A DNA stretch of 64,000 nucleotides, taken from assembly GCA_031266805.1 (NCBI GenBank), contig JAISAH010000111.1:1-64000 (forward strand). Direction: 5' to 3'. The DNA is from Gracilibacteraceae bacterium (GTDB lineage: Bacteria; Bacillota; Desulfitobacteriia; Desulfitobacteriales; Syntrophobotulaceae). A model generated the notes under the pieces. That model saw only the letters and a list, made by a program, of their open reading frames with translations, was not told the origin of the DNA and did no database searches. Numbering within the stretch: position 1 is the stretch's first letter; each line of letters starts with the position of its first letter. The position numbers and the translations under genes are program-made. This document shows, piece by piece, positions 46,330 through 56,206 of this stretch.

Positions 46330-47073
46330 TCAATTTAAACCGTCAACTTTTTCCCGCTGCTTGACCGCCGCCCATATCTCCTTGACCTCCGCGCTGGTCG
46401 CGGCGTATCCTTCGCCGAAAACATGCGGATGACGGCGGATCATCTTGGCTTCAAGCCCCTGCAGCACGTCCTGCCAGGAAAAACTGTTATTCTCGGCGGC
46501 TATTTGCGCATGAAACACTATTTGAAACAGCACGTCGCCCAATTCCTCGGTTAAATGCCTTAAATCCTTCTCCTCAATTGCCTCCGCCGCTTCCCGCGCT
46601 TCCTCGAGCAAATATTTCCCCAGCGTCTCGTGGGTCTGCTCTTTGTCCCAGGGACAGCCCCAGGGCGAGCGCAGTTCCGCCATCAGCGCCTTGAGCGCGG
46701 CCAGAGACGGGCCGGGCACATAAGGCCAAAGCCCGCCAGAGTCATGGCCGCCGCTCGTCAGGGCGGCCGCCAACGCCCGCGTGATACGGCCCTGCGGCAA
46801 AACCGTCTCCGGCAAAAGCAGGAGCCCCTCCCCTGTTTCCGCAGCGGCGCTCAGGCACACGGCCCGCGTCAGCGCTTCGATATCCGCCTCGCGCGCGGGC
46901 GGCGCGTTCAGATATCCTTCGTGGCGGACGCGGACTCCGGCCGGCAATTCCGCCAGCCACAGAGGCGTCTTTTCTCCGAGCAGGATAAAATCCAGCCCGC
47001 GCATACGGCGCAGCGCTTCATAAGGGATATATTCCCATTCGCCGGCGGGCCAGCCCCATAAATACAGCCGCAT
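46330..47073 (-). CDS. mazG: MazG-family nucleoside triphosphate pyrophosphohydrolase with short N-terminal extension
   Basis: LMAELRSPWGCPWDKEQTHETLGKYLLEEAREAAEAIEEKDLRHLTEELGDVLFQIVFHAQIA. Confidence 0.9.
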   Translation of the reverse strand: MRLYLWGWPAGEWEYIPYEALRRMRGLDFILLGEKTPLWLAELPAGVRVRHEGYLNAPPAREADIEALTRAVCLSAAAETGEGLLLLPETVLPQGRITRALAAALTSGGHDSGGLWPYVPGPSLAALKALMAELRSPWGCPWDKEQTHETLGKYLLEEAREAAEAIEEKDLRHLTEELGDVLFQIVFHAQIAAENNSFSWQDVLQGLEAKMIRRHPHVFGEGYAATSAEVKEIWAAVKQREKVDGLN

Positions 47074-47093
47074 AAACCTCTCCTGTTTTCAAA

Positions 47094-47558
47094 TCAAAAC
47101 ACGGCGGCGATGACCATGCCGAGAATAGCGCCGCCAAACACCTCAAAAGGCGTATGCCCCATTATTTCTTTCAGTTTCTCATTGGGGATCTCCTGCCCGA
47201 ACCATTGCGTACTCGCGTTCGATTCAAGCAGCATATCAAGCAAATGGTTGATGGCGCGCGCCTGTTCTCCGGCCGCCCAGCGCACATTGGCCGCGTCATA
47301 CATGACGATGACCGCGAGAACGACGGCGACGGCAAAAATCGGGCTGGACCAGCCAGAGGCTTTGCCGATCTCACCGGCCAAAGCGCAAACTATGGCCGTA
47401 TGCGAACTGGGAAAACCGCCCGACGATTTAAGACAGCTGAAATCCAGGCGCCGTTCCACAAGAAAATGAAAAATCAGCTTGCAAAATTGAGCCACCAGCC
47501 ATGCCAGCAACGCGATCCACATGATCCGATTAGCCATAATACCGTTGAAAAAATCCAT
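47094..47558 (-). CDS. Divergent PAP2 family protein (YuiD/DUF212)
   Basis: GGFPSSHTAIVCALAGEIG, VIVMYDAANVRWAAGEQARAIN, IMGHTPFEVFGGAILGMV. Confidence 0.88.
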   Translation of the reverse strand: MDFFNGIMANRIMWIALLAWLVAQFCKLIFHFLVERRLDFSCLKSSGGFPSSHTAIVCALAGEIGKASGWSSPIFAVAVVLAVIVMYDAANVRWAAGEQARAINHLLDMLLESNASTQWFGQEIPNEKLKEIMGHTPFEVFGGAILGMVIAAVF

Positions 47559-47570
47559 TTGTCGCGCCGT

Positions 47571-48446
47571 TTATTTTTCCCGGTCGGCGGCCTTTAACGC
47601 CAACTCGCGTAAAAACGCGGCTTCCTCCCCCCAGACATTCAAAGCGCTCACGGCTTCTTCCGTTTTTTGCCGCAGGACGGCCGTCGCCTTCTCCGGCCCC
47701 AATATGGCGGGGTAAGTCAATTTAGAGTGTTTGAGGTCGCTGCCCGCCGGTTTGCCAAGGGTTGCACTCTCCCCTTCCAGGTCAAGCATATCATCCTTGA
47801 TCTGAAACGCGGCCCCCAGCGCTCCGGCATAAACACGCAGGCCCATAAGTTCGCCCTCCGCCGCGCCTGTGAGTATGCCGCCCAACTCGGCCGCGGCGAC
47901 AAAAAGCGCCCCCGTTTTCATCTGTTGCATATGTTCCAGCCAGACGAGATCCGGCTTTTCCGGCGGACCGTCCATATCCAGCATCTGACCGCCGGCCATT
48001 CCGCGCCAGCCGGCGGCGGCGGCCACGGCGGCCACGGCCCGCAAACTGCGCTCAGGCGGTATTCCCGGCAAGGGGCTGGCGACGAGTTCCAGCCCCAGCG
48101 TCAGCAGCGCGTCTCCGGCCAGAACCGCCGCCGCTTCCCCGAAAGCGATATGGCTGGCGGGCAGGCCGCGGCGCGTGTCGTCGTCGTCCATACAGGGCAA
48201 ATCGTCGTGGATAAGGGAATAAGTGTGGATCAGCTCCAGTCCGCAGGCCGGCGAAATGATCTCCGCCGGGTCGCCGCCCATCAGCGCGGCGGCGGCCAGA
48301 ACGATCACGGGACGCAGGCGCTTACCCCCGCCTAAGAGAGAATAGGCCATGCAACGGCTTAGGCGGCCTTTTTCCCAGGGCAGCGCGGCGAGCGCCCTAT
48401 CAACCGATTGTTTGTAATTTTCGTATTGCTCCTGAAAACTTATCAT
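47571..48446 (-). CDS. ispA: Polyprenyl (farnesyl) diphosphate synthase
   Basis: GGGKRLRPVIVLAAA, HTYSLIHDDLPCMDDDDTRRGLPASH (DDxxD-type), FQIKDDMLDLEGESATLGKPAGSDLKHSKLTYPAILG; internal ATG 48446 with GGGGGAG. Confidence 0.9.
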   Translation of the reverse strand: MISFQEQYENYKQSVDRALAALPWEKGRLSRCMAYSLLGGGKRLRPVIVLAAAALMGGDPAEIISPACGLELIHTYSLIHDDLPCMDDDDTRRGLPASHIAFGEAAAVLAGDALLTLGLELVASPLPGIPPERSLRAVAAVAAAAGWRGMAGGQMLDMDGPPEKPDLVWLEHMQQMKTGALFVAAAELGGILTGAAEGELMGLRVYAGALGAAFQIKDDMLDLEGESATLGKPAGSDLKHSKLTYPAILGPEKATAVLRQKTEEAVSALNVWGEEAAFLRELALKAADREK

Positions 48447-48472
48447 TGCTCTCCCCCGGATCCGGCCGCGAA

Positions 48473-48721
48473 TCACAGATCAGTCAAATGAAAAACGCCG
48501 TCTGTCTCCGTCAGGATTTTGACCTGTTCTTCCGCTCGCTCCAATTCCGCGCGGCAAGAGCGCAAAAGGCCCACTCCTTCTTCAAAGAGACTCAGCGCCT
48601 GTGCCAGCGGGATCTGGTTATCCTCTAAAAGCGCTACGACCGCTTGCAGGCGCTCCAGCCCGGCTTCAAAGGACTCCGCTCTTTTATTGTCTTCCACTCG
48701 CTTGTCTCCCGTCATACTCAA
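48473..48721 (-). CDS. xseB: Exodeoxyribonuclease VII small subunit
   Basis: SFEAGLERLQAVVALLEDNQIPLAQALSLFEEGVGLLRSCRAELERAEEQVKIL. Confidence 0.92.
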   Translation of the reverse strand: MSMTGDKRVEDNKRAESFEAGLERLQAVVALLEDNQIPLAQALSLFEEGVGLLRSCRAELERAEEQVKILTETDGVFHLTDL

Positions 48722-49988
48722 GTTTTCGCGCCGCTTCCACCCGGCAGTCGAGCCGCCCGTCTTTCAGCCGCACCTGTATGGCCTGCCCGGCTCTGGCCGC
48801 CTTCGTTTCGGTGATAAGAGCGCCGGATTCGCCATACACAAGACCGTAACCCCGCCCGAGAACGGCCAAAGGACTGAGAGCCTGCAGCCGGGCGCCCAAA
48901 AGAGCCGTCTCCCGTTCGCGGACGGCCAGAATCTCGCCGCTTACCGCCTTTATCCGCGCGGCGCCGGCGGCCAGCGCCTGAAACCCCGCTTTTATCCGCC
49001 GGCGGCCGGCGGCCGGCAATCGCTCCGCCAGAAAATCCAGTTCCTGTCGCCGGGCGCCGTATATTTCCCGCGGGTGACGCAGGACGCGCGCCGCCTGATA
49101 TACCGCCAGCGCCTGCCGTTTGCCCGCGATCTGGCGCTCCAGGCGGGCGACAAGCAGTTTTTCCCAATCCGCGCAGCGCTTGCGCAACGTTTCCCGGGCC
49201 GGGATAACGAGTTCCGCCGCGGCGGAAGGCGTGGGGGCGCGCAGATCGGCGACAAAATCCATGATCGTCACATCCGTCTCATGCCCGACGGCGGCGATTA
49301 TGGGGATAGGCGAAGCGGCGGCGGCGCGGGCTACGATCTCCGTGTTGAAAGGCTGCAGATCTTCCAGCGAACCGCCACCGCGGCCGACGATGAGGACGTC
49401 CGGCCCTCCCCAGCGAGCGGCCTGAGAGATCGCCGCGGCAATCGCCGCTGGCGCCGCCGCCCCCTGCACGGCGACCGGCAGCAACACCAGCTGTACCGCC
49501 GGATCACGGCGGCGGGCGACGCGGATAATGTCGTGCAGGGCCGCCCCCGCGGGACTGGTGATAACGCCGACCAGACGGGGGCGGAGGGGCAGTTTTTGCT
49601 TGCGTTCCGGCCGAAAAAGCCCTTCCGCCCCCAGTTTTTGCCGCAACTGTTCAAAAGCCAGCCAATGAGCGCCCTCCCCCGCCAGGCTCAGTTCGCTCAC
49701 ATAGACCTGGATATATCCCTCCCGCTCGTAAAAGCGCGTATTGCCGCGCGCCAGAACGCGCAGCCCGTCCTGCGGCAAAAAAGGAACGCCGGCGGCGTCC
49801 TCCCGGAACATGACGACGCGAATCAAGGCCCCGGCGTCTTTCAGCGTAAAATACCAATGACCGGAAGCGCGGTGATTTTTGAAATTGGAGATCTCACCCT
49901 CAAAGCGGATATCCCGCAAATGGGCGTCCTGCCGCAGGACCCGGGCGATTTCCCGGTTCAGGCGCGTGATGCTCCAAATCTCCATCAA
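48684..49988 (-). CDS. xseA: Exodeoxyribonuclease VII large subunit
   Basis: FEGEISNFKNHRASGHWYFTLKDAGALIRVVMF; LVGVITSPAGAALHDIIRVARRRDP; ADLRAPTPSAAAELVIP. Confidence 0.93.
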   Translation of the reverse strand: MMEIWSITRLNREIARVLRQDAHLRDIRFEGEISNFKNHRASGHWYFTLKDAGALIRVVMFREDAAGVPFLPQDGLRVLARGNTRFYEREGYIQVYVSELSLAGEGAHWLAFEQLRQKLGAEGLFRPERKQKLPLRPRLVGVITSPAGAALHDIIRVARRRDPAVQLVLLPVAVQGAAAPAAIAAAISQAARWGGPDVLIVGRGGGSLEDLQPFNTEIVARAAAASPIPIIAAVGHETDVTIMDFVADLRAPTPSAAAELVIPARETLRKRCADWEKLLVARLERQIAGKRQALAVYQAARVLRHPREIYGARRQELDFLAERLPAAGRRRIKAGFQALAAGAARIKAVSGEILAVRERETALLGARLQALSPLAVLGRGYGLVYGESGALITETKAARAGQAIQVRLKDGRLDCRVEAARKLEYDGRQASGRQ

Positions 49989-49998
49989 GGCCGTCCTC

Positions 49999-50991
49999 CT
50001 ACAAGATTTTGCGGCGTATGAGATAAAACGCGGTTATCCCCGTCAGGAAGACGCAAATGCCGATGACGATCAAAAACCCGTAAGGAGTGCGTTCGCCAAA
50101 AGGCACGATGACGTTCATGCCCCAAAAACTGGCAATCATCGTCGGGATGGCCAGGATAATGGTCATGGCGGTGAGAAATTTCATCACCATGTTCAAATTG
50201 TTCGAGATAATGGAAGCGAAGGTTTCCATCATCGCGGCGAGGATGCGGCTGTACATTTCCACCATCTGAGTCGCCTGACTGTTTTCGATGATGACGTCCT
50301 CCAGCAAATCCTCGTCCTCCTCATAAACGGGCAGAATATGCGCCGTATGGGCGCTGCTGCGGAGACGGAGCAGCCGGTCGAGCACGACGCCGTTGGAGCG
50401 CACGGAAGCGGAAAAATAAGTCAAGGATTGCTGCAGATCCATGAGCTCAAAAATGCCCTTGTTGTGCATAAAACGGCGCAGATCTTTTTCAATGCGCTCA
50501 TTGGCCCGGCTGATCTGACGGATATAACGCAAGTAAAAAGTCGCCGCTTTAAGCAAAATTTGGAATAAAAAACGGGTCCGCTTCGCCGTATTAAAACTGC
50601 GTCGCGTATAATCGTTAAACTCCGTGAACACGGGGTTTTCTTCCAGGCAGACGGTTATGATCAGATCCGGGGTTATGACGATGCCGAGCGGCAGCGTGTC
50701 ATAATTGGTCTCGTTGGTCATGAGCGGAATGTTGACGAGAACCAGAGCGAAATCGTCTTCGACTTCGATGCGCGAACGTTCTTCCTCGTCGAGCGCAGCG
50801 CGGAAAAAATCCATGGGCGCGCCGGTCAAATCAGCCACTCGCGCCAATTCCTGCTCCGTGGGCCTGACCAGACTGATCCAGCAGTTGCGGTCCAGGTCTT
50901 CGATTTCCAGCGTCTGAAATACGGATCTGTCGTTCTTGAATACATTGAGCAGCGCTCTCACCTCTTCTCCGCGTGGCCGGCAAAACGTCAC
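49999..50991 (-). CDS. corA: CorA-family magnesium/divalent cation transporter
   Basis: C-terminal AIPTMIASFWGMNVIVPF (GMN motif) and two TM helices. Confidence 0.9.
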   Translation of the reverse strand: MTFCRPRGEEVRALLNVFKNDRSVFQTLEIEDLDRNCWISLVRPTEQELARVADLTGAPMDFFRAALDEEERSRIEVEDDFALVLVNIPLMTNETNYDTLPLGIVITPDLIITVCLEENPVFTEFNDYTRRSFNTAKRTRFLFQILLKAATFYLRYIRQISRANERIEKDLRRFMHNKGIFELMDLQQSLTYFSASVRSNGVVLDRLLRLRSSAHTAHILPVYEEDEDLLEDVIIENSQATQMVEMYSRILAAMMETFASIISNNLNMVMKFLTAMTIILAIPTMIASFWGMNVIVPFGERTPYGFLIVIGICVFLTGITAFYLIRRKIL

Positions 50992-51012
50992 GCTTTTATT
51001 GTACGCCGGATG

Positions 51013-51642
51013 TCATTGGGAAATTACGGCCAGCACCCCGGCGCGCAAAGCCGCGCTTTCGCGCCGGAGTTCCTCTCGCTCCAAGCGGACGGGCTCCGTA
51101 AACTCCGGGGCGTCGATCTGAGACAGATTAATATCCACGCTGAGGAGAGCGGATTCCAGCGCCCCGTCCAGGAGACAGGCGGCGACGCCGACGTCGCTTA
51201 TAGCGCCCTTGTTGCCAATGGGCGCTAAAGCGACGGCGAGACGCAGGCCGGCCGCGCAGACCCGCGCCAAAGCCAGCGGCGTCAGCGCGGCCGCCCGCGT
51301 GGCGGCGGCAAGAGACAGCCGCCGCCGCGTCGCCGCCGCCGGGGTGTCTTGCGCCGCCTTATACGCGCGCATATAATCCTCAAAAACGCGTATATCCGCG
51401 CCTACGCCTTCCCGCGCTTTTTCCGTCCCGGCGGCGGCTTCCCGCAAAATCCGGCGAGCCTCGTCCTCCACGGCGCGATATTTTTCCTTGCCGATCGTCA
51501 AATTGGCGACCATACTCAGCATGGCAAAGCCCATCGCCGCCGTATAGGCCGCGATACTGCCGCCGCCGGGCGTCGGGGCGCCGGCGGCGGCCCGGGTCAA
51601 AAATTCATCCAAGGTCCAATCCAAAGAAAAATCTCCGGTCAT
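51013..51642 (-). CDS. Cyclodeaminase/cyclohydrolase family protein (FchA-like)
   Basis: LDEFLTRAAAGAPTPGGGSIAAYTAAMGFAMLSMVANLTIGKEKY; start 51642 with GGGGAG; adjacent to folD. Confidence 0.88.
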   Translation of the reverse strand: MTGDFSLDWTLDEFLTRAAAGAPTPGGGSIAAYTAAMGFAMLSMVANLTIGKEKYRAVEDEARRILREAAAGTEKAREGVGADIRVFEDYMRAYKAAQDTPAAATRRRLSLAAATRAAALTPLALARVCAAGLRLAVALAPIGNKGAISDVGVAACLLDGALESALLSVDINLSQIDAPEFTEPVRLEREELRRESAALRAGVLAVISQ

Positions 51643-51667
51643 AAACGCGCTCCCCGCTCTTTCTATT

Positions 51668-52516
51668 TCAAAGGAGAGTCTTTTTCGCCGCTTGCAGCAC
51701 ATTGGCCAAGAGCAGCGCCGTGGTCAGAGCGCCTACTCCCCCCGGCGTCGGGGAGATCCAGCCCGCGGTTTCGCCGACCCCGGCAAAGTCCACATCGCCG
51801 CGCATACCTTTTTCCGTCTGGCTGAGACCGGCGTCGACCACCGCGGCGCCGGGGCGCACCATCTCCCGCGTCACCAGACCGGCCCGTCCCGCCGCCGCGA
51901 CTAAAATATCCGCTTGCCGCGTCAGGCGCGGAAGGTCGGGAGTTTGCGAATGACAAACCGTCACGGTCGCGTTTTCGCGTAGCAGGAGAAATATCAGCGG
52001 TTTGCCCACCGTGTCGCCGCGGCCGATAATAACGGCGTGGCGGCCGGCCAGCGGCACGCCGCTCCGTTTGAGCAAAGTGACGCAGCTGCGCGGCGTCGCC
52101 GGATACAGTCCGTCCTCGCCGCTCATCAGACGCCCGCGGTTCACCGGGTGGACGCCGTCCGCGTCTTTATCCGGATCAATGGCCGCGGCGACAGCCCGGG
52201 CGCCGATCTGCGGCGGCAAAGGCAGTTCCGCCATTATACCGTGCGTCCGCACATCGGCGTTCAGGCGCTGGATCAGGGCCAGCACTTCCCTCTCCGGCGC
52301 CGCGGCGGCAAAATGAAACAACTCGAACTCAATGCCGATATTTTCCGCTTGCTTTTTTTTCGCTTGCGCGTAAGTCAAAGAAGCCGGGTCGTCGCCGGCC
52401 ATTATAACCGCCAGTTTAGGCCTGACGCCGCGCGCCGCCGCGCGGTCCGTCTCCGACCGCAGTTCTTTTTTTATCTCGGCGGCAATGGTTTTGCCGTCTA
52501 ATATGTCCGCTTTCAC
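51668..52516 (-). CDS. folD: Methylenetetrahydrofolate dehydrogenase/cyclohydrolase
   Basis: LAVIMAGDDPASLTYAQAKKKQAENIGIEFELF; ATPRSCVTLLKRSG; VIIGRGDTVGKPLIFLLLRENATVTVCHSQT; STPGGVGALTTALLLANV-like ISPTPGGVGALTTALLLANV. Confidence 0.95.
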   Translation of the reverse strand: MKADILDGKTIAAEIKKELRSETDRAAARGVRPKLAVIMAGDDPASLTYAQAKKKQAENIGIEFELFHFAAAAPEREVLALIQRLNADVRTHGIMAELPLPPQIGARAVAAAIDPDKDADGVHPVNRGRLMSGEDGLYPATPRSCVTLLKRSGVPLAGRHAVIIGRGDTVGKPLIFLLLRENATVTVCHSQTPDLPRLTRQADILVAAAGRAGLVTREMVRPGAAVVDAGLSQTEKGMRGDVDFAGVGETAGWISPTPGGVGALTTALLLANVLQAAKKTLL

Positions 52517-52587
52517 CCGCCGTACCTCCCGCGATCGATCGTGTCATTATATCACGGATCCATTCAATGTGCAAGCCTCCCAAAGCC

Positions 52588-53670
52588 TTAAAATTCAATG
52601 GTTCCGGCACTTCGCGCCCTGCTAAAACTCAGCGGGACGACCGCGGCGGCGGTTAGCCCCGCCAGCAGGCAGAGCCACGCCCAGCCTCCGCCTTGGACAG
52701 CCTGGATCGCGCCGAGAGGCAGCAGCGGCAGAAGCAGCGGCGACGGGAGCGGCAGATTCCATAAACCGCCGCCTAATGTCATGTTGAGCAGAAACCAGGG
52801 AATAAAAATCCATACGGCCCAAGCTCTTTTTCCGGTCAGCGCGAGCAAGGATCCGAGCGCGGCGGCGTAAAAAGCCAGAAGGAGCAGCGCCGCCGTTACC
52901 GGAAGCGGGACGGCGATCCGGTAAAACAAGCGCAATCCGCATATATACAAAATAGTCAGCAGTCCCCATCCCGTCCACACCGCCAGTGCAAAAGCCGCCC
53001 GGGCGCGCGCCGCCGCCCGGCGGTCACGCAGCAGCAGCCGGCGGTTATCCGGGCCGGGCGCCGCCACGGCCGCCTGTAAAAAAGCGAGCAATAAGAACAG
53101 CGCCGGCAGACCAAAAGCCGGCGGAGAGGAAAAAGCCTGCGGCGCGGCGGCCGGGCCTTCGTAGGCTATGGTCAGGATGGGTTCGGCCGTCGCGGTCGGC
53201 GGCATTTCCGCGACGGGGGCCCGGACCGCCTGCAATTGATTCCGCCGGATGACGTCAGCCCGCAGCATCACCGCCTCCACCGCCAGGAATTCTTTTATCA
53301 TGGAGACGTCGCTGACGCCGGGAGCGGGATACAGCAAAACCGCGCCGCCCTGCCCGCCCGCGATCAAGGCGTCAAATTGCGGTGATATAACGGCCAGCCC
53401 TTGCACGGCGTGGGCGGCAAAAATTTTTTCCCGCTCGACCGGCGGTTCAGCCCGGATTATCCGCAGTTCCGGCGTTTGCTCCAGCGCCCGGATATAACGC
53501 CGGGCCAGAGGACCGTCGCTTTCCACGGCAAGGGCTATGCTCAGTTCCGGTTTTTTTTCGCTCAAAGCCGCGGAACTCATCTCTCCCAGCACAAGCTGAC
53601 AGGTTATCAGCAAAATAAACAGCGGCCATTGCCGGCCGACGACGCGCAGATATATCGCAAACAGGCTCAT
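52588..53670 (-). CDS. ABC-2 type transporter permease
   Basis: Multiple TM helices and extracytoplasmic domain after TM1; ATG at 53670 overlaps upstream stop (ATGA). Confidence 0.7.
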   Translation of the reverse strand: MSLFAIYLRVVGRQWPLFILLITCQLVLGEMSSAALSEKKPELSIALAVESDGPLARRYIRALEQTPELRIIRAEPPVEREKIFAAHAVQGLAVISPQFDALIAGGQGGAVLLYPAPGVSDVSMIKEFLAVEAVMLRADVIRRNQLQAVRAPVAEMPPTATAEPILTIAYEGPAAAPQAFSSPPAFGLPALFLLLAFLQAAVAAPGPDNRRLLLRDRRAAARARAAFALAVWTGWGLLTILYICGLRLFYRIAVPLPVTAALLLLAFYAAALGSLLALTGKRAWAVWIFIPWFLLNMTLGGGLWNLPLPSPLLLPLLPLGAIQAVQGGGWAWLCLLAGLTAAAVVPLSFSRARSAGTIEF

Positions 53671-54833
53671 GCTTTCCTCCAGCCGATCCCGGCGACGAAA
53701 CCGCCGGCGGCGGCCGGGGCGGCGAAATACAAGAGCGACGGCAGGAATGGCGCCTGCCCGCCCAAGGTCCATTCGGCCAGCAAATGAGCGAGCCAAGCCG
53801 GGTTAAAGACGCGGAAACTGGCGTCCATCAAGTACACGGGATAAAAGCCGCCTCCGGCAAAGAGCATGAACAGAAGCAGGGTAAAGGCGCCAAGGGCCGT
53901 GCGGGCCGCGGCGGCGTCAGCGGACGTTTCCGCCCGCCGGAAAGCGGCAAAGGCCATGCAGATAAACAGCATGATCAAAGTCAGCAAAGAAGCGGAGAGG
54001 AACAACCGCGGCGCCGAACAGGGAATATCCCAGGCGGCTAACAGCGGCGTCAGCGCCAGAGAAAAAACCAGCGCCATGCTCAGAGCCAGCAAAGCCTTCG
54101 CGGCGCAGATATGGACGGCGCGGACCCGGCGCGCGGCCAAACGGCGAAAATACCCGGAAGCGAACTGGCGCGCGCTCAGAGCCGCCGCGGTGATCGCCGC
54201 GAGCGCGGCGGTCAGGAACAGCAGCAGCGCCAGCAGCTGGAGATGATAAGGCGCGACAGCCGGGATCACGCTGACATTGCGGGCGCGGCCGATGGCTTCC
54301 TGCAGCAGCGATAGGTTAAAAACCCGTTCCGCCCGGTAAAGCGATTGCCGGTCGCCGTAAAACGGCCGGATGTCGTCATAAAAAGAGAGCGCCGTTTGCT
54401 GCACCCGGTTCATGGTTTTTACATAGGCGGAGGCCACATCCAAGCTGATAGGACCCGTGAAAGGATCGCGCGCCTCCAGCGTGATTTCCGCCCGTCCGCT
54501 GAAAATCAGGGCGTCGATCATCCCGGCCGGCATGGTCACGCACACGTCGACGTCGCCGGCGTCCAGCAGCGTCTCCGCTTCCTGTTCGTCGACGACGAGC
54601 AATTTGTCCACCATTTCCAGCCCGGACACCATACCGGCCAGCATTTGGGCCATATCAGCACTGTCGTGATTGACCAAGGCGATGGATATTTTTGGCATAT
54701 CGCCGCTGCGCGCGAGTTCCGGCGGCAAGGAAAAGAAAAAAGCGGCGGCGCAAACGAGCAGCCCTCCCGCCAGCAAAGGCAGCCCACGAGCGAGCAGCCG
54801 CGCGTCCGTAAGAAAAACCAGCAGGATCTTCAA
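53667..54833 (-). CDS. ABC-2 type transporter permease
   Basis: Multiple TM helices; extracytoplasmic domain after TM1 (ISIALVNHDSADMAQMLAGMVSGLEMVDKLLVVDEQEAETLLDAGDVDVCVTMPAGM); paralog-like neighbour. Confidence 0.72.
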   Translation of the reverse strand: MKILLVFLTDARLLARGLPLLAGGLLVCAAAFFFSLPPELARSGDMPKISIALVNHDSADMAQMLAGMVSGLEMVDKLLVVDEQEAETLLDAGDVDVCVTMPAGMIDALIFSGRAEITLEARDPFTGPISLDVASAYVKTMNRVQQTALSFYDDIRPFYGDRQSLYRAERVFNLSLLQEAIGRARNVSVIPAVAPYHLQLLALLLFLTAALAAITAAALSARQFASGYFRRLAARRVRAVHICAAKALLALSMALVFSLALTPLLAAWDIPCSAPRLFLSASLLTLIMLFICMAFAAFRRAETSADAAAARTALGAFTLLLFMLFAGGGFYPVYLMDASFRVFNPAWLAHLLAEWTLGGQAPFLPSLLYFAAPAAAGGFVAGIGWRKA

Positions 54834-55441
54834 ATTGGCCTCCGGTCCGCGTCAGGCAAAGTGAGGATGTTTTCACATAATTCCGCAAAATCATCCCGAT
54901 TATGAGACACCAGGATCATGGCCGTGCCGGCCTGTTTTTTCTCTAGGAGCAGCTTCCTGACCGAATCGTAGGATTCCCGGTCCAAGCCGCTGAAAGCCTC
55001 ATCCAATAGCAGTAATTCCGGCGCGGGCAGCAAAGCCGCCGCAATGGACAAACGGGCGCGCATACCGACGCTGCAGCGCGAGAGAGGCTTATGCCAGAAA
55101 GCCAGAAGATCGCACCGCTCGGCGCATTCCTGCACGCGCTCCCGCGCCGTTTTTCCTGTCAAAGCGCACAAAGCGGCTTCCAGCCGCAAATTATCGCGGC
55201 AGGAAAGCGCCTCCTGGAATCCGTCTTGCTGCATGACATAGCCCAGCGACCCGGCGCGGCTGAATTCACCCGCGTCAGCCTTGACGACGCCGGCGATGAT
55301 ATCCAGTAAAGTAGTTTTACCGCAGCCGTTGCGGCCGTAAACCCCCAGACCTTCGCCCGGGGCCAGTGCAAAAGAAACCGGTTCAAACAGAGGTGTCCGG
55401 CGTATTTTCTGGAGACGGCTGACCGTTAAAATCTCATTCAT
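54830..55441 (-). CDS. ABC transporter ATP-binding protein
   Basis: GLGVYGRNGCGKTTLLDIIAG (Walker A), LSRCSVGMRARLSIAAALLPAPELLLLDEAFSGLD; internal ATG at 55441. Confidence 0.88.
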   Translation of the reverse strand: MNEILTVSRLQKIRRTPLFEPVSFALAPGEGLGVYGRNGCGKTTLLDIIAGVVKADAGEFSRAGSLGYVMQQDGFQEALSCRDNLRLEAALCALTGKTARERVQECAERCDLLAFWHKPLSRCSVGMRARLSIAAALLPAPELLLLDEAFSGLDRESYDSVRKLLLEKKQAGTAMILVSHNRDDFAELCENILTLPDADRRPI

Positions 55442-55449
55442 GTACTCGC

Positions 55450-56169
55450 CTAATAAATAAAATACCACCAGACGCCAAACGTAGCCGCCGCCAAGGCGAG
55501 CATCAGCCCCACCAGCTTTGCCCCCCGCCAAATCGAAGAAGGAAGATCGGTTGTTTCTTCCGTCAGTATTTGTTTCATCTCGTTAGCCTGAAAATAAACG
55601 GATTGCGGTTCGGCCTTTTCGGCTTTCATCCAGTCCGGAAAACCGGATTCCGGCAGCGGCCAGAGGATCTCCCGTTCTTCCGGCGTACATTCCCAGGGGT
55701 TTTTCCCCATTTCGGCTCTGTCCGCCGCCGGCGCATCCGCCGTCCCTATCGCTTCCGCCGTGTCAGCCGCCGTCCCCGTCGCCGCGTCAGCCGCCGCTGT
55801 TTCCGCTGTATCATCCGCCGCCATCGTCGCGTCGTCCACCATCGCGGCAGTGCCGTCCGCCGCCCCGGCCACGCCCCGCTCCGCCGGCGCCAGCGCGTCG
55901 TCAACAGGATCATACTCCGCTGTCCCAACCGCCATCCCCGCCGTCCCATAGACGGCAGCGGCGGGCGGGGTCTCCGGCCCGGCTTGTTCCACTGTTGTTT
56001 CCCTGGCTGAGTACTCCGCTGCCAAAGCTTCCGCCCTGACCCGCGCTTCGGCTCGCGCCCGGTCCGCTTCAACTTCGTGCCAGAGTATGTCGCCCCGCAG
56101 AAGCTTATTTACTTCTTCCCCGGTCAGCCATATCTCGCCTACCGAACCGAACTCTTGTTCTTCCGCCAT
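55450..56169 (-). CDS. Tail-anchored protein of unknown function with Ala/Asp/Thr-rich low-complexity centre
   Basis: Low-complexity ADGTAAMVDDATMAADDTAETAAADAATGTAADTAEAIGTADAPAAD; C-terminal TM LVGLMLALAAATFGVWWYFIY. Confidence 0.6.
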   Translation of the reverse strand: MAEEQEFGSVGEIWLTGEEVNKLLRGDILWHEVEADRARAEARVRAEALAAEYSARETTVEQAGPETPPAAAVYGTAGMAVGTAEYDPVDDALAPAERGVAGAADGTAAMVDDATMAADDTAETAAADAATGTAADTAEAIGTADAPAADRAEMGKNPWECTPEEREILWPLPESGFPDWMKAEKAEPQSVYFQANEMKQILTEETTDLPSSIWRGAKLVGLMLALAAATFGVWWYFIY

Positions 56170-56206
56170 AGTAACCTCTTTGTCCGGCGCTTGACGCCCG
56201 AGCAGC

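Noticed and set aside
55700-55960. GCC/GTC-rich repeat as an independent element
   Set aside because: In-frame low-complexity Ala/Asp/Thr linker within the 55450-56169 gene.
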